The translations under genes and the position numbers were made by a program. Below are positions 8,680 to 17,696 of a stretch of 64,000 nucleotides of DNA, one piece after another. The notes under the pieces are model-generated. The model ran no database searches, was not told the DNA's origin, and saw only the letters and a list, made by a program, of their open reading frames with translations. The stretch is from Micromonospora marina (GTDB lineage Bacteria > Actinomycetota > Actinomycetes > Mycobacteriales > Micromonosporaceae), in assembly GCF_900091565.1 (NCBI RefSeq), contig NZ_FMCV01000006.1, positions 124,001-188,000 on the forward strand, read 5' to 3'. Position 1 is the stretch's first letter; the number at the start of each line of letters is the position of its first letter.

Positions 8680-8832
8680 CGGGGTGAACTACCGGAATCA
8701 TATAGCCGAGCACCGATGATTGGTATAGCAGTTAACGTCGATGTAACTGGTTGCAACACGGTTGTTCGAGGCGAGATGCGCCGATGCGCCGATGCGCGCG
8801 GACCGATGAGAGCCGGGGCGTACGGCGGTCCA
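8680..8832. promoter_or_regulatory. AT-richer divergent promoter region with short repeats
   Basis: This is the least GC-rich stretch of its neighbourhood, lying between the minus-strand regulator and the plus-strand STAS gene. It contains GTTA...TAAC arms near 8730-8746, two 11-bp direct repeats beginning GGTTG (8749-8759 and 8760-8770), and three tandem copies of GATGCGC(C/G) at 8775-8798. No -35/-10 pair was convincing. Confidence 0.3.
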
Positions 8833-9234
8833 ATGCGTGTGATCACCCACATGCTCTGCCTGGCCGACGGGACGCCGACCCGCGCGGACATCGCGGCCCG
8901 CTGCGCCGAACTGGCCGAGGCGTTGCGCGGCCACGACCGGGGCGTGGTGGTGTGCGACGTGTCCGCGGTGACCGCGCCCGACCTGGTCACGGTCGAGGTG
9001 CTGGCGCGGATGCGCCTCACCGCGCGGAGGTTCGGCTGGCGGCTGGAGGTACGCGGCGCGGGCGAAGACCTACGCGAACTCGCGGGCCTACTCGGGCTGG
9101 CCGGAGCCCTCCTCGAGCCGGTCCGGCAGCCCGAACAGCGGGAACAGGCGGTCGACGTCGAGGAAGTTGTTGAGCGAGGTGATCCGGCCGCCGGAGACGC
9201 CGACCACGATCAGCGCCCAGGGCACGTGGCCTGA
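8833..9234 (+). CDS. STAS-domain protein (anti-sigma-factor antagonist-like)
   Basis: About 133 residues from ATG 8833; ATGs at 8776 and 8806 are alternatives and no strong ribosome site decides. Residues ~10-95 read as a STAS/MlaB-like fold ([35 protein letters not shown]...). The position expected for a phosphorylated Ser/Thr follows DVSAVTAPD. The C-terminal third ([18 protein letters not shown]...) is low-complexity, acidic, and encoded entirely antisense to the 3' end of the sigma-factor gene. Family members act by binding anti-sigma factors, but no anti-sigma gene is nearby. The overlap of 147 bp with the convergent sigma gene is unusual. Confidence 0.65.
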   Translation: MRVITHMLCLADGTPTRADIAARCAELAEALRGHDRGVVVCDVSAVTAPDLVTVEVLARMRLTARRFGWRLEVRGAGEDLRELAGLLGLAGALLEPVRQPEQREQAVDVEEVVERGDPAAGDADHDQRPGHVA

Positions 9235-10104
9235 GCCGTCCGGGTCGCGCCGGTAGTGACCGAACGCGGGCATGCCGTTGGCGGCGGTCGGCACCAGGCG
9301 GGAGCCGCGGCAGCCGCTACCGGTGCCGGACATCCACGCCGCGATGTGCTCGGGGCCGCGCAGCCACAGCGGCAGCGGCGGCATCGACAGCGTCGCGTCC
9401 TCGTGCAGCAGCGCGGTGAGCGCCGTCAGGTCGTACGCCTCGAAGGCACGCACGTAACGGGCGAGCAGTGCCTGCTGCTCGCTGTCGAGCGGCCGGCGGA
9501 CCTCGGCCTCGGTGTCGGCCGAGGCGAGGGTGGCGCGCGCCCGTTGCAGCGCGCTGTTGACGCTCGCCACCGACGTGTCGAGCAGGTCGGCGACCTCCTG
9601 GGCCGACCAGGCCAGCACCTCGCGCAGGATCAGCACAGCCCGCTGCTTCGGCGGCAGGTGCTGCAACGCCGCGACGAACGCCAGCCGGACCGACTCCCGG
9701 CCGGCGACCACCTCGGCCGGGTCGGCGACCTCGGGCAGCACCCGGTCGTCGGGCGCCGGGCCGAGCCAGATCTGCTCCGGTCGCGGCTCACCGGGGTGGG
9801 TGGCGGTGCCGCTGCCCGCCGGGCCGAGGTCCATCGGCCGGATCCGCCGCTGGGCGCTGGTGGACATGGTGAGGCAGACGTTCGTCGCGATCCGGTAGAG
9901 CCAGGTGCGCAGCGCGGACCGCCCCTCGAACTTGTCGAAGTTGCGCCAGGCCCGGACGAACGTGTCCTGCACCGCGTCCTCGGCCTCGAAGGCCGAACCC
10001 AGCATCCGGTAGCAGTAGCCGGTCAGCTCCGACCGGTACGCCTCGAGTTGCGCCTCGACGGGGACGCTCGCCACCTCGCTCACCTGGCTGAAACTAGCCC
10101 ACAT
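9088..10104 (-). CDS. ECF-type sigma-70 factor with C-terminal SnoaL-like domain (TIGR02960-like)
   Basis: 338 residues from ATG 10104; an internal GTG a few codons later could also serve. Sigma region 2 spans ~20-85 ([44 protein letters not shown]). Region 4 spans ~155-205 ([41 protein letters not shown]). The last ~120 residues form a SnoaL/NTF2-like domain ([27 protein letters not shown]), found in SigJ/ECF41-like sigma factors, where it replaces a separate anti-sigma factor. It is divergent from the alpha/beta hydrolase at 10200, a likely target by proximity. Confidence 0.88.
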   Translation of the reverse strand: MWASFSQVSEVASVPVEAQLEAYRSELTGYCYRMLGSAFEAEDAVQDTFVRAWRNFDKFEGRSALRTWLYRIATNVCLTMSTSAQRRIRPMDLGPAGSGTATHPGEPRPEQIWLGPAPDDRVLPEVADPAEVVAGRESVRLAFVAALQHLPPKQRAVLILREVLAWSAQEVADLLDTSVASVNSALQRARATLASADTEAEVRRPLDSEQQALLARYVRAFEAYDLTALTALLHEDATLSMPPLPLWLRGPEHIAAWMSGTGSGCRGSRLVPTAANGMPAFGHYRRDPDGSGHVPWALIVVGVSGGRITSLNNFLDVDRLFPLFGLPDRLEEGSGQPE

Positions 10105-10199
10105 GCTGCGTGAACGCGAGTACGCCGGGCCCGCACCGATGAATCCGCCCCGCCCACCCGGTCCGACAGTGGTCAGGTCACCACGTCCGAGGAGCACCG

Positions 10200-11027
10200 A
10201 TGACCACTGCACAACGCGACGAGACCCGCGCCCCGGGGCGGTACGCCGACGTCAACGGCGTCCACCTCTACTACGAGACGCACGGCGAAGGCCGGCCGAT
10301 GGTCCTGCTGCACGGCGGTCTCACCTCGGGTGAGATGTTCGCGCCGATCCTGCCCGCGCTCACCGCGAAGCACCAGGTGATCCTGGTGGACCTGCAGGGG
10401 CACGGCCGCACCGCCGACGTGGACCGGCCGCTCGACATGGCGCTGATGGCCGACGACGTCGCCGCGCTGATCGACTACCTCGGGCTGGACCGGCCGGACG
10501 TGGTCGGTTACTCCCTCGGCGGCGGCGTCGCCCTGCACACCGCTTTCCGGCACCCGGGCAAGGTCGGCCGGCTGGTCGCCGCGTCCGCGCACATCCGCCG
10601 CGACGCGGTGTACCCGGAGATGCTGGCGCAGCAGGGCCAGGTCGGCGCCGCGGCGGCCGAGTACATGAAGGACACCCCGATGTACGAGCTGTACCAGCGG
10701 GTCGCGCCGCGTCCGGAGGACTTCCCCCGGCTGCTCGACAAGATCGGCGCGGCGATGCGGAAGGACTTCGACCTCACCGAGCAGGTCCGTGCCCTGCGGG
10801 TGCCGACGCTCATCGTGGCCGCGGACGCGGACATGGCCCCGCCGAGCCACTTCGTCGAGGTTTTCGGGCTGCTCGACGGCGGGCGGCGCGACGGCGGCTG
10901 GGCGGGCGAGGGCCGGCCGGCGGGTGGGCACGCGCTGGCTGTCCTGCCCGGCCTGACCCACTACGACATCGACCGGTCGCCGCTGTTCGCCGCGGTCACA
11001 CTGGGCTTCCTCGACCGGGACCGCTGA
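10200..11027 (+). CDS. Alpha/beta hydrolase
   Basis: 275 residues with a GAGGAG site upstream of ATG 10200. The fold is clear: oxyanion-hole HGG at 38-40, nucleophile S105 in GYSLGG, acidic residue at D209 or D211 (AADADMAPP) and H254 (LTHYDI). The inserted Gly-rich segment at ~226-243 is a local oddity. The protein has no signal peptide, so it is cytoplasmic. The divergent neighbour is an ECF sigma factor. The substrate is unknown. Confidence 0.85.
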   Translation: MTTAQRDETRAPGRYADVNGVHLYYETHGEGRPMVLLHGGLTSGEMFAPILPALTAKHQVILVDLQGHGRTADVDRPLDMALMADDVAALIDYLGLDRPDVVGYSLGGGVALHTAFRHPGKVGRLVAASAHIRRDAVYPEMLAQQGQVGAAAAEYMKDTPMYELYQRVAPRPEDFPRLLDKIGAAMRKDFDLTEQVRALRVPTLIVAADADMAPPSHFVEVFGLLDGGRRDGGWAGEGRPAGGHALAVLPGLTHYDIDRSPLFAAVTLGFLDRDR

Positions 11028-11057
11028 CCGGACCACGCCTCCGTCGATCAGGCAGTT

Positions 11058-12190
11058 GTGGCGCCAGGCCAGAGCGGCATGGTGGACACTCCAGGCGCCA
11101 CAAGTCCAAGGGCCGTGGCCGATGCGCTCGTCGCCCGGGGCCGTCCCCGCCCCACTGTCACGCCACCTCGGACGCCGCCCGCCACCACAGCCCGGCCCGG
11201 CCCCGCCCCGCCCCCAACCGGCCCGGACGGAAACAGCCCGGCCGCGGACCGGCGGTACGGACCGGACCTGTCGACGGTGACCACGTTGCGGGCGGACCTG
11301 CGCCCCGGCGGCGCCGCCGAGTCGTACCGGATCGACGCCGGCCCGGCCGCGCTGACCGTCACCGGCGACCTCGCGGGCGTCACGGCCGGGCTCTACCGGC
11401 TGGCCGACCGGATCCGTTCGGGCGCTGAGGTGCTACCGGCGGCGGAGGCGGGCCAGCCGGTCACGCCCAGGCTGGGGCTGCGGTTGACCGACGCCGGCTC
11501 GGTCGGCCGTGAGGCGGACCCGGCGGCGTTCGCGGCCGGCGACGACTACAGCCTGAACGCCGACGTGGTCACCCCGGCGCTGCTGCCCCGGGCGCCGTGG
11601 GTGGACACCGCCGCGGTGGCCCGCATCGACACGCAGTTCCGGCAGTTCGTCGACCACGCGGTCGCGCGGGGCTACAACGGCGTCGTGGTGCCCGGCTTCC
11701 TGGAGTACGTCACGTTCGCCGGGGTGGGCGACGGGAACGCGGTCTACCCGGCCGGGGACCCGCACGTCGACCGGGCGCGAGCGATGGTCGCGGCGTTCGG
11801 CCCGGTCTTCCGGTACGCCGACGAGATGGGCCTGCGGGTCTTCCTGCTCACCGACATGCTCGCGGTCTCGCCGCCGCTGGAGAGGTACCTGGAGCGGACC
11901 GTCGGCGGACTCGCCGCCGACGGGATGCCACTCGCGGTGCTCGGCGGGCTGGTCGCGTGGGCCGGCGCGGAACGCGCGCTGACCGTGTGGAACGACCAGA
12001 TGGCGCTGCTGCCGTGGGGGGTTGTCCCGGATCCTCGGCATCACCGTTCATCTGGGCATCCCGACCGGGGTGCCCGGGTACGCGGATACGCGGCCGGCGC
12101 CGGGGTGATCCTGGCCGCCGCCGGGCTGCTGCTGTCGGCCGGCCGGCGTGTGCCGCGCCCCGTCCCGGGGTACCGCGAGAGCAGGAGCAC
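11058..12190 (+). pseudogene. Remnant of a large glycosidase-like protein with internal deletions
   Basis: The open frame here is a patchwork. An N-terminal Pro/Ala-rich piece without signal peptide leads into a stretch resembling the entry domain of alpha-glucuronidase/GH-like proteins (LTVTGDLAGVTAGLYRLADRI, PRLGLRLTDAGSVGREADP, ARGYNGVVVPGFLEYVTFAG). After ~LTDMLAVSPPLERYLERTVGGL the sequence jumps to a different part (LVAWAGAERALTVWNDQMALLPWG) and then loses frame. Another frame at ~12028-12110 reads ILGITVHLGIPTGVPGYADT, and the first frame resumes with a hydrophobic segment (GVILAAAGLLLSAGRR) at ~12105-12145. No catalytic core remains. This is best read as a decayed gene; the family assignment is from memory and tentative. 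Confidence 0.55.
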
Positions 12191-12206
12191 CGGTGAGGAG
12201 GACGAG

Positions 12207-12434
12207 ATGACCGACCCCAGGTACGCACCGATCGGGCTGGCCGCCGCCGGGCGGCTGGTCCCCGACGACGAGGAAACCGGCGGCGGCGAGGTCGTCGGCG
12301 CTGACGACGCGGCTGCGGACGCCGCCCGGGCCGGCGCCGACGTGGACCTGTCCCGGGCCGACCGGGACAGCGACGGCACCCCGGTCGGCGCCGCCGACGC
12401 CGAGGCCGACCGCAAGCGCGCCGCCGGCGAGTGA
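12207..12434 (+). CDS. Small acidic hypothetical protein
   Basis: 75 residues from ATG 12207, chosen because GAGGAGG lies just upstream. The protein is rich in Asp, Glu and Ala (GGEVVGADDAAADAARAGADVDLS..., ADAEADRKRAAGE), has no hydrophobic segment and is probably a small soluble or disordered cytoplasmic protein. Similar short proteins occur in Micromonospora-type genomes without assigned function. A 14-bp perfect hairpin terminator follows. Confidence 0.7.
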   Translation: MTDPRYAPIGLAAAGRLVPDDEETGGGEVVGADDAAADAARAGADVDLSRADRDSDGTPVGAADAEADRKRAAGE

Positions 12435-12440
12435 CACTCT

Positions 12441-12474
12441 CCGCCCCGCCACCGCTGCGACGGTGGCGGGGCGG
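12441..12474. terminator. Bidirectional terminator between convergent genes
   Basis: A perfect 14-bp stem (arms 12441-12454 and 12461-12474, CCGCCCCGCCACCG and its complement) with loop CTGCGA sits between the stop codons of the small acidic protein and SurE. Confidence 0.85.
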
Positions 12475-12482
12475 ACCCGTCC

Positions 12483-13313
12483 TCAGCCGTCGACCGGCAA
12501 CTCCACCTCGGGCAGGTGCCCGAGCGCCCGGACCGCGGTCACCGCCGCGTACCCGTCGGCCAGCCAGGCGATGTCGGTGCCGGGGACCGCGCGGACCGCG
12601 TTCTCCTCCACCGCCGTACGCACGAAGCCCTCACCGCGCTCGGCGACCGACACCTGTACCTGACCGAACGGCGCCAGGGTCGCCTGGCGCAGCCCGGCCA
12701 CCTGATCGGCCGGCAGGTTGGGCACGTTGAGGTTGAGCACCGTTCCCGGGTCCGCGCCGGCCAGCCAGGGCAGCAGCGTCCCGGCCAGCTCGGCGGCCGT
12801 CGACCAGTGGCGGGACTCGTCGTCCACGCTGTCGAGCACCGCGATCGCCGCGCCACCGCTACCGACGCTCGCCTGCGCCGGGGTGAGCACGTCGAGCGAC
12901 ACGGCGAGCGCGCGGATGCCGTTGTTGCCGGCGGTCAGCGCCGCGCCGACGGTGCCGGAGTGCAGGACCGCGTGGCCCGCGTTGGCACCCCGGTTGATGC
13001 CGGACAGCAGCAGGTCCGGTACCGGCCCGAACACCCCGAGCCCGGCCAGGATCGCGATGTACGCCGGGGAGGCGGCCACCGCGTACGCGGGCACGCCGGG
13101 CAGCCCGTCCAGCTCGGTCCCGCGGAACACCAGCCGGCCGTCCTCGGTCACCGCGGACAGCGCCGCGCTCATCCCGCTCGCCTCGGCCTCCGGCGCCGCG
13201 ACCACCACGTCCATTCCACGCTCGTACGCGGCCCGGGCCAGCGCGCGGATGCCGGGAGCGTGCACGCCGTCGTCGTTCGTCACCAGGATCCGGGGCGGCC
13301 GGTCAGCTGTCAT
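12483..13313 (-). CDS. surE: 5'/3'-nucleotidase SurE
   Basis: 276 residues from ATG 13313, which has GGACGG 8 bases upstream; a GTG nine bases earlier is an alternative. The SurE hallmarks are present: the metal-binding NDDG near residue 14, and SGINRGANAGHAVLHSGTVGAA near residue 105. SurE removes phosphate from nucleoside 5'- or 3'-monophosphates and short polyphosphates using a divalent metal. Its start overlaps the end of the upstream PfkB kinase gene (13303-13313), so the two are translationally coupled and may act together on phosphorylated metabolites. Confidence 0.92.
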   Translation of the reverse strand: MTADRPPRILVTNDDGVHAPGIRALARAAYERGMDVVVAAPEAEASGMSAALSAVTEDGRLVFRGTELDGLPGVPAYAVAASPAYIAILAGLGVFGPVPDLLLSGINRGANAGHAVLHSGTVGAALTAGNNGIRALAVSLDVLTPAQASVGSGGAAIAVLDSVDDESRHWSTAAELAGTLLPWLAGADPGTVLNLNVPNLPADQVAGLRQATLAPFGQVQVSVAERGEGFVRTAVEENAVRAVPGTDIAWLADGYAAVTAVRALGHLPEVELPVDG

Positions 13314-14244
13314 CGTCGCCACCGTCCAGTGGGGTCAGCCGGACCCGGGCGGCCAGTTCCCGCACCGCCTCGGCCCGGCCGGTGCCCAGCCCGTGCCGGG
13401 TCACGTTCAGCGCGCCGGCGGCAGCGCCGATGTGTAACGCCTCCCGCAGGTCACCGCCTCGGGCCAGCACCGCTGCCACCCCGGCGGTCATCGAGTCACC
13501 GGCGCCCCGATGGTCGGCCAGCTCCAGCGGCGGGGCGTGCACGAGCAGCGGCTCGCCGTCCTCCGGCAGCGCCAGCGCGGGCTCCCCGGCGCGGCTGATC
13601 AGCACCGTGCGCGCGCCGCGTTCCTGGCATCGGCGGCCGGCGTCGCGCAGCGCCGCCACGCTGTCGTCCTTGGCCAGGCCGTCGTCGAGCAGCTCCTCGT
13701 GGCTGACCTTCAGCACTGCCACACCGCCGTCGAGTACCGCCTCCAGGTACGGCCCGGACAGGTCGGCCACCACCGTCCCGTCGTTGGCGCTCAGGTCGGC
13801 GGCGAGGCGGCGGTAGATGTCCGGGTCCACCACGCACGGGTCGGCCGGTCCGCTGAGCACGCTGACCGGGGCGCGCAGCCCTTCGGTGAGCGCGACCGTG
13901 TACAGCTCGTCGATGTCGTGCCGCACCATCGGCGCGCCCGGGTGCTCGGCGATCTCGGTCCGCTCGCCGTCGCGCCGGTCGTGCACGTACCAGCCGGTGC
14001 CGGATTCCCGACGCACCACCCGGACCGTGACGTCCTCGTCGTCGAGCAGCTTGCGGACCGCGTCGCCCACCTCGCCCCCGAGGCCCACGCACATGGTCAC
14101 CGGTACGCCGAGCGCGGCGATCATCCGGGTCTGCCACACCCCCTGCCCGCCCGGGTGCAGATGCAACTCGGTCGCCTCGCCCTGCTGCTCGATGGTCACC
14201 GTCAGCAGCGGGGCCGGGGCGAACACCATCACCTTGTGGTCCAT
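13303..14244 (-). CDS. PfkB-family carbohydrate kinase (1-phosphofructokinase-like)
   Basis: 313 residues from ATG 14244 (MDHKVMVFAPAPLLTVTIE). The N-terminal GGQGVWQTRMIAALG resembles the substrate-binding GGKGxNxA region of 1-phosphofructokinase/tagatose-6-phosphate kinases. The C-terminal signature DHRGAGDSMTAG contains the catalytic Asp. Length is normal. The protein phosphorylates a sugar or sugar phosphate; the exact substrate cannot be told. The end of the gene overlaps surE by 11 bases. Confidence 0.85.
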   Translation of the reverse strand: MDHKVMVFAPAPLLTVTIEQQGEATELHLHPGGQGVWQTRMIAALGVPVTMCVGLGGEVGDAVRKLLDDEDVTVRVVRRESGTGWYVHDRRDGERTEIAEHPGAPMVRHDIDELYTVALTEGLRAPVSVLSGPADPCVVDPDIYRRLAADLSANDGTVVADLSGPYLEAVLDGGVAVLKVSHEELLDDGLAKDDSVAALRDAGRRCQERGARTVLISRAGEPALALPEDGEPLLVHAPPLELADHRGAGDSMTAGVAAVLARGGDLREALHIGAAAGALNVTRHGLGTGRAEAVRELAARVRLTPLDGGDDDS

Positions 14245-14285
14245 TCGTCGGTGATGCCCGCTGACCGGCCCCGGTAATCCCCAGC

Positions 14286-14498
14286 TCAGCGCGGCCACGC
14301 GGCGGTACGGCGGCGCCGCAGGTACGGCAGCGCGAACAGGTAGAGGCCGCTGATCAGGAGCAGGGCGAGCGGAAGCAGCGGCACGTAGGAGACCCACACG
14401 ATCGGGTCCTTCCGGGCCAGCGCGACGAAGGTGATCACGACGGTCACGGTGAAGGCGACGGAGAACCAGCGGTGCAGCTGGCGGATGCGCGTGTCCAT
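14286..14498 (-). CDS. Small two-helix membrane protein
   Basis: 70 residues from ATG 14498. After the soluble start MDTRIRQLHRWF come two hydrophobic segments (~SVAFTVTVVITFVAL and YVPLLPLALLLISGLYLFAL), then a basic tail (RRRRTAAWPR). This predicts two membrane passes with positive ends inside. A GGGGAAAGG stretch lies upstream. It ends 41 bases before the kinase start on the same strand. The function is unknown. Confidence 0.65.
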   Translation of the reverse strand: MDTRIRQLHRWFSVAFTVTVVITFVALARKDPIVWVSYVPLLPLALLLISGLYLFALPYLRRRRTAAWPR

Positions 14499-14664
14499 GG
14501 GTCGACGACCTTTCCCCGGTGGCCTCCCCGGCGGGGAGGCCCGTGCCGGAAACGCCAGGTCCGGGCGCCCGCCCGAGGCTTCTCGATTCCTGACCGGTCC
14601 GCGGGACGGTTTGCCGGGCAGCCCTACCCTGCCGACAACAGCAGCCGATGCCACGGGGGCAGGC

Positions 14665-15465
14665 ATGCAGATCATCGAACACAGCATCGTCGGCACCCGC
14701 TCCGCCGTGCTCCGCCTACGCCGGCCCGGCAACCGGTTGGAGTTCCTGGTGTTCCCGATGCTCCACGTGGCGAGCCCGGGGTTCTACGCGGCGGTCACGA
14801 AACGGCTCCGCGAATGCGACCTGCTCGTCGTCGAGGGCGTCAGCGGCCGGTCGGCGGTCGGCTCGGCGTTGACACTCACCTACCGGATCATGCCGGCCAA
14901 CCGGCGCTCCGGCCTGGTGACAGACCCCATTCCGTACGCGTCTCTCGGCGTCGAGGCGCTCAACCCGGACGTGTCGGCGCAGGAGTTCGCCCAGGGCTGG
15001 CGGGCGATGCCGCTGCGGTACCGCCTCCAGATGTGGCTGGTAATCCCGTTCGTGACGGTGATGCAGTTCTTCGGCGGCACCCAGCGCCTGCTCTCACCCG
15101 AGGTCGAGGTGAACGACCTGCCGTCGGCCACCGACGAGCGGTACGCCGACCACGAGTTCACCGAGCACACCGAGCGCGCGCTCGGCGGCGAACGCGACGA
15201 GCGGCTGCTCGCCGCGTTGTCCGAGCTGATCCGTTCCCGGTCGGCGGAACGCATCGACGTGGCTGTCGTGTACGGCACGCCCCGCCGAATGGCTCACCGT
15301 GCTGGAGCGGTGACCGCGGCGCACAGGCGGAGTGCCCGCGCATGCGAACCTGATCAGTCAGCCGCCAGCTCGGGCCGGTGCTCCTTGATCCATTTCTGCA
15401 CGTCCGACTTCAGCCAGACCTTGCCCTGCACCAGGTCAGCCACTGGCTCCGGGAAGTTGCGGTGA
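14665..15465 (+). pseudogene. TraB/GumN-like protein with a deleted, frameshifted C-terminus
   Basis: From ATG 14665 the first ~205 residues look like a TraB-related protein (VFPMLHVASPGFYAAVTKRLRECDLLVVEG, then RMLSP-type and DLPSATDERYADHE segments). The conserved core ends at IDVAVVYG (~15276). The expected glycine/histidine-rich AGH-type segment is then missing, and the reading continues into unrelated sequence that runs antisense through the next gene. In the +1 frame 15287-15313 encodes EWLTVLER-stop, matching the C-terminus I expect for this family. A deletion of some 50-65 bases plus frameshift is the simplest account. The product is probably non-functional or altered. Confidence 0.55.
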
Positions 15466-15542
15466 CTGGTGATCACGTAGACGCGCTGCTTGCTGATGCC
15501 ACCCAGCATCACGCGGATCTCGGCTGCGCCCACCAGCTCCAT
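15354..15542 (-). CDS. Small helix-turn-helix (excisionase/MerR-like) DNA-binding protein
   Basis: 62 residues, ATG 15542. The sequence MELVGAAEIRVMLGGISKQRVYVITSHRNFPEPV...KVWLKSDVQKWI is a classic HTH_17/AlpA-type domain: helix-turn-helix, then a beta pair around the FPEP turn and the W...D...W helix. Such proteins are excisionases or small transcription factors. There is no integrase nearby, so a regulator or plasmid/phage relic is more likely. It is divergent from the 15603 gene, 60 bases apart. Confidence 0.75.
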   Translation of the reverse strand: MELVGAAEIRVMLGGISKQRVYVITSHRNFPEPVADLVQGKVWLKSDVQKWIKEHRPELAAD

Positions 15543-15602
15543 AGGTCGGACGCTAGACAGTTGCCCTGGCTCCTTGACTCAGGTCAACGCCTCGGTCACC
15601 GT

Positions 15603-15893
15603 ATGGGTATGCCGACTTCCTCGCCGACCCAGGGCCGCCCACCCAGAGCGATCCGGCCGCACGTGGCGATCCGGCCGCTGTGGCTGTGCCGGGTCTGCGC
15701 CGGCCCGTGGCCGTGTCAGCCCGCGCGCCTGCTGTTACTGCTGGAGTACCGCCGCGACCGGGTGGCGCTGTCGATCTACATGGCTGGCTGCCTGTTCGAC
15801 GCCACCGCCGACCTGCTGAGACTCAACCTCGATCCGGGCCCTCGCCCCGACGAACTGTTCCACCGGTTCGTCGCGTGGACGAGACACCTCTGA
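15603..15893 (+). CDS. Small conserved actinobacterial protein (often mislabelled flavin reductase)
   Basis: 96 residues from ATG 15603; ATG 15609 is equally possible, as neither has a clear ribosome site. The core PLWLCRVCAGPWPCQPARLLLLLEYRRDRVALSIYMAG is a conserved motif with CxxC-x4-C cysteines that could bind a metal. This family is frequently annotated as flavin reductase without domain support. It is typically paired with a small HTH gene, as here (15354-15542, divergent). The role is unknown. Confidence 0.6.
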   Translation: MGMPTSSPTQGRPPRAIRPHVAIRPLWLCRVCAGPWPCQPARLLLLLEYRRDRVALSIYMAGCLFDATADLLRLNLDPGPRPDELFHRFVAWTRHL

Positions 15894-15902
15894 GCGAGCA
15901 GG

Positions 15903-16445
15903 TCAGTCGCGTCCCGCCGCGTCCGCGGACCAGTCGTCCACGCGCACCCGCCGGGACGCCGGGCTCACCGTGTCGGAGCGCCGGACGAACCCGGCGACGG
16001 CGAGCGCGCCGATCGTGGTGGCCGCCGCCGCGGCGAGCACCAGCAGGGTGGTCTCCACCTGCACCGTACGCATGTGTTCGCCGCCCCCGGCCGTGGCGGA
16101 CGCGTAGCGGACGGCCGCGAGCGGGTTGAGCAGCACCGCGGCGATGCCGGCGGTCCACGCCGCCGCCGGTAGCCGCTCGTCGCCGGGGCGCACGATCCGC
16201 CGGGCGGCCCACCGGCCGAGGGTCGCGAACGTGACGAGCAGCGTGACCGGCAGCAGCCAGAGCACGGCGGGCAGCAGGTCACGCAGGGGCACCACGGCGT
16301 CGAGCAACTCCACCAGGAAACCGGAGCCGTCGTGGGTCACCAGGCCGATCCGGTGGCTGTAGGCCGCGAGCGCGACCACCGTGCAGCCGATGTGGACGAA
16401 GATCAGGGCGACCAGAGCGGACAGTGCGGCACGGCGGGCGGACAC
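15903..16445 (-). CDS. Hypothetical four-helix membrane protein
   Basis: 180 residues, GTG start at 16445. Hydrophobic segments near residues 7-29, 58-76, 92-112 and 132-152 predict four membrane passes; the tail (FVRRSDTVSPASRRVRVDDWSADAAGRD) is soluble and charged. No family was recognised. It is flanked by the small CxxC protein and the D-amino-acid oxidase, with no overlaps. Confidence 0.65.
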   Translation of the reverse strand: MSARRAALSALVALIFVHIGCTVVALAAYSHRIGLVTHDGSGFLVELLDAVVPLRDLLPAVLWLLPVTLLVTFATLGRWAARRIVRPGDERLPAAAWTAGIAAVLLNPLAAVRYASATAGGGEHMRTVQVETTLLVLAAAAATTIGALAVAGFVRRSDTVSPASRRVRVDDWSADAAGRD

Positions 16446-16500
16446 CGGCCCGAGGTTACCGCCCGCGCGCTCCGGCGGTGGGCCGACAGCGCCGGGACGG

Positions 16501-17445
16501 TCAGACGCTCAGGGCCAGATCGGCCACCTCGGCGGCGCAACCCCAGGACAGCGTCACCCCGGCCCCGCCGTGTCCGTACGCGTGCACGAGCCGCCGGTCC
16601 GCCGGGTCCACCTCGACCCGGGGGCCGCCGTGCCGGGCGGGCCGCAGCCCGATCCGCTCCCCCAGCAGCGGCGCGTCCGCGAGCTGCGGCACCAGCGCCA
16701 CGCACCGGCGCCGGATCGCCGCCGCCTCCTCCGGGTCGGGGCGGGTGTGCCCGACTCCCGCCTGGTAGGTGCCGCCGAGCACGACGTCGTGCCGGCGCGG
16801 GTGCACATACGTGACGCCGGCCGGGTCGTCCTCGTCGCGCACCGACACGGTCAGGCCCGGGTTCGCCACCAGCAGGACGTGCCCGCGCGCCGGGAACACG
16901 GCCGGGTCGGCGGCGAGGCGGCCGGCGGCCAGTCCGGTCGCGTTCACCACGACCGGCGCGACCTCGTACGCCTCGGCGAGCGCGGCCAGCGCACGGCGCA
17001 CGATCCGGCCCCCGCCCGCCTCCAGGCGCTGCCGCAGCCAGGCGAGGTAGCTGGTCATCTCCACCGACGGGGCGGTGAACCGCAGCAGCGCGGTGTACGG
17101 CGGCTGGGCCGGCTCGACCGTCAGGTCGCCGCAGGCGTCGGCCCACCAGGGCGGCCCGGCGTAGCGGTGGCGCAACCACATCCGGGTGGGCCGGTCGACC
17201 ACCCCCGGCACGCCGTCGGCGGCCTGGCGGCGCAGCTCGGCGTGGGTGTCCCGGGCCCAGCGCAGCACCCGGGGATCCGCCTCGGTGTGGCTCGGGTACC
17301 AGACTGCGGCGGCCACCGTCGACACCGTGTCCGCCGGGTCGTGGGCGGTCAGCACTGTGACGTGTGCGCCCCGCCGCTGGAGCGTGAGCGCCGTCGTCAG
17401 GCCGACCACGCCGCCGCCGACCACCACCACGTCCGCCTTCGTCAT
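16501..17445 (-). CDS. D-amino-acid oxidase family FAD enzyme
   Basis: 314 residues from ATG 17445, with GGGAGCGG upstream. The N-terminus has the FAD dinucleotide motif VVVVGGGVVGLTTALTLQRRG. The C-terminal RLVHAYGHGGAGVTLSWGCA is the FAD-contacting pattern typical of D-amino-acid/D-aspartate oxidases. The enzyme oxidatively deaminates D-amino acids to oxo acids, ammonia and hydrogen peroxide. The length fits the short actinobacterial DAAO group. No signal peptide is present. It appears monocistronic. Confidence 0.9.
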   Translation of the reverse strand: MTKADVVVVGGGVVGLTTALTLQRRGAHVTVLTAHDPADTVSTVAAAVWYPSHTEADPRVLRWARDTHAELRRQAADGVPGVVDRPTRMWLRHRYAGPPWWADACGDLTVEPAQPPYTALLRFTAPSVEMTSYLAWLRQRLEAGGGRIVRRALAALAEAYEVAPVVVNATGLAAGRLAADPAVFPARGHVLLVANPGLTVSVRDEDDPAGVTYVHPRRHDVVLGGTYQAGVGHTRPDPEEAAAIRRRCVALVPQLADAPLLGERIGLRPARHGGPRVEVDPADRRLVHAYGHGGAGVTLSWGCAAEVADLALSV

Positions 17446-17696
17446 GATCCGCTCCCGTCGCCCGTACCGTCGTCGTCCCGCCGATCGTCGCCGCCCGGCG
17501 TAGCCGTTGTCCAAGACGGGGCAGCACACGGGCTAGCCACGGCTGATGCGGCTCGGCTCCGAGGAGCTGATCGCGCACATCGTCACCGCCGTCAACGCGG
17601 CGATCGGCGGGCTGCGGACCGACCCTGCCCCGCAGGTCGCGGACATGTCGCAGTTGCGGAACAGTTGCAGGAGGTACTCCCGCCGAGGCGGACGCG
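17446..17696. other. Intergenic stretch without a confident gene
   Basis: Nothing here is convincingly coding. On the plus strand ~17546-17640 reads SEELIAHIVTAVNAAIGGLR, which resembles the end of a YbaB-like protein and may be a relic. On the minus strand a 55-codon frame (17533-17700) overlaps the next gene's stop by ATGA but has no domain. Confidence 0.3.

Noticed and set aside
8749..8798. Short GGTTG and GATGCGC tandem repeats as a possible iteron or CRISPR-like array
   Set aside because: Only two or three copies without spacers; too short for an origin or CRISPR.
15354..15542. Excisionase-like HTH as a sign of a prophage or integrative element
   Set aside because: No integrase, attachment repeat, tRNA or other mobile gene is near; a stand-alone regulator is as likely.
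15603..15893. Flavin reductase annotation for the small CxxC protein
   Set aside because: It is far too short and lacks any flavin-binding pattern; the label seems to be a propagated error.
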